DNA from: Saprospirales bacterium
GTDB lineage: Bacteria; Bacteroidota; Bacteroidia; Chitinophagales; Saprospiraceae
Direction: 5' to 3'
Assembly (NCBI GenBank): GCA_024642645.1
Contig: JAHEAS010000262.1
Location: forward strand, 1-5,689
Length of the DNA stretch: 5,689 nucleotides
The position numbers and the translations under genes were made by a program. The notes beneath the pieces are model-generated. The model saw only the letters and a list, made by a program, of their open reading frames with translations. It was not told where the DNA came from and searched no databases. This document shows, in pieces, positions 4,969-5,689 of this stretch (position 1 is the stretch's first letter; each line of letters begins with the position of its first letter).

Positions 4969-5689
4969 ATGAATTCAACGAGACAAATCACCCTTTCTTT
5001 ATTTTTCCTGCTTTACCAGCTTTGCTTGGTTGCACAGACATTCAACGCCACCGTTGAGCAGCCCATTCCCGATGATGGTAGTTCCATTGCTTTCAATTTG
5101 GAAGTGAATGGCTTGCCTGATACCATCAACACCAGCTTTGGCCTGGTTCAGGTCTGCCTGAACATGACCCATACTTATGACAGCGACATGGACGTGCGGG
5201 TGATAGCGCCTGATGGCACGACATTCCTGCTGTTTGCTGGTATTGGGGGAGGTGATGACAACTGGGAAAACTGCTGCCTCCGGGACGATGCACCGGAGTT
5301 TATCTTCAATTTCGGGGCGCCGTTCAATGGCACCTTCCGGCCAATGGGCAGCATGGGCAACGTGAACAATGGCCAAACCCCCAACGGTACTTGGCAAATC
5401 CTGCTGCTCGATACGTATGCCTTTGCGGATGCAGGCTTCCTCCAGGATTGGAGTTTGACCTTCGATGTCGGTGCGCCCGGCCCGTTCGTGTTTCCCGGCG
5501 GTCATTTACCCATCGTCAAAATCTCTACAGGCGGTCAGGTTATCGAAAGCGAGCCGAAAATCATAGCCGACTTTCAAATCATCAACAAGGGCAATGGCCA
5601 ACTGAACTTGCCGACAGACTCTGTCTATGAATATGAGGGAAAAATAGCCGTGGAACTGCAAGGCTACACCGGGCCTTGGTATCCCAAAA
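4969..5689 (+). CDS. Second secreted CotH-like protein: P-domain plus CotH N-terminal region; C-terminus off the right edge
   Basis: ATG at 4969 opens a frame that stays open for 240 codons to the window edge; an in-frame TAA at 4924-4926 limits any upstream extension. Residues 1-22 are a signal peptide (LSLFFLLYQLCLVA). Residues ~24-166 match a proprotein-convertase P-domain: beta-sandwich with FGLVQVCLNMTHTYDSDMDV (57-76), the APDGT turn (80-84), GTW (140-142) and the closing DWSLTF (160-165). Residues ~180-240 (LPIVKISTGGQVI, KIIADFQIIN, YEYEGKIAVEL, YPK) match the beta-sandwich that leads into CotH kinase domains in Bacteroidota. The usual R-G-x-S-S-Q before the PKK motif reads QGYTGPW here. 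P-domains in this phylum occur on exported proteins as folding or adhesion modules. The kinase core and any type IX sorting domain would lie beyond the window. The gene diverges from the lipoprotein gene. The P-domain call is firm; the CotH call is good but rests on about 60 residues. Confidence 0.9.
   Translation, partial: MNSTRQITLSLFFLLYQLCLVAQTFNATVEQPIPDDGSSIAFNLEVNGLPDTINTSFGLVQVCLNMTHTYDSDMDVRVIAPDGTTFLLFAGIGGGDDNWENCCLRDDAPEFIFNFGAPFNGTFRPMGSMGNVNNGQTPNGTWQILLLDTYAFADAGFLQDWSLTFDVGAPGPFVFPGGHLPIVKISTGGQVIESEPKIIADFQIINKGNGQLNLPTDSVYEYEGKIAVELQGYTGPWYPK

Noticed and set aside
4999..5505. Minus-strand open frame of 168 codons opposite the second CotH-like gene
   Set aside because: The plus strand encodes a convincing signal peptide and P-domain over the same bases.

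Overview
This window looks like chromosome from a member of the Bacteroidota, plausibly a Saprospiria/Lewinella-type marine or activated-sludge bacterium. That is an inference from the protein families: large secreted multidomain proteins built from lamin-tail, CotH, chitobiase-like, P-domain and beta-helix modules, plus a lipoprotein. The start codons lack a well-placed Shine-Dalgarno sequence, which is normal in this phylum. No rRNA, tRNA, CRISPR array or insertion sequence is visible.

Layout. About two thirds of the window (1-3806, minus strand) is one uninterrupted reading frame of 1268 codons. It begins at an ATG with a signal peptide and runs off the left edge without a stop. I translated it codon by codon and found no stop or frameshift. 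It encodes a secreted CotH-family protein with, in order: signal peptide, lamin-tail domain, chitobiase/hexosaminidase-C-like domain, CotH kinase-fold domain, a split InlB-like module with a jelly-roll domain inserted in it, and a cysteine-bearing right-handed beta-helix. A 157-base gap with a dyad follows (3807-3963). Next comes a 240-residue unidentified lipoprotein on the same strand (3964-4686). A 282-base AT-richer divergent intergenic region (4687-4968) holds a 19-20 bp tandem direct repeat and some possible RNA structure. The right edge (4969-5689, plus strand) holds the first 240 residues of a second secreted protein: signal peptide, proprotein-convertase P-domain, then the N-terminal beta-sandwich that normally precedes a CotH kinase domain.

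How the parts may work together. Two CotH-family exoproteins, transcribed divergently and separated by a lipoprotein gene, suggest a cell-surface or secreted protein-phosphorylation or adhesion locus. Characterised CotH proteins (Bacillus spore coat) are atypical protein kinases. In the large protein here, the position where I expect the family's catalytic aspartate reads serine (Ser480), so it may be a pseudokinase with a binding role. The second protein's active site lies outside the window. The function of the locus is inference; no described system is recognised with certainty.
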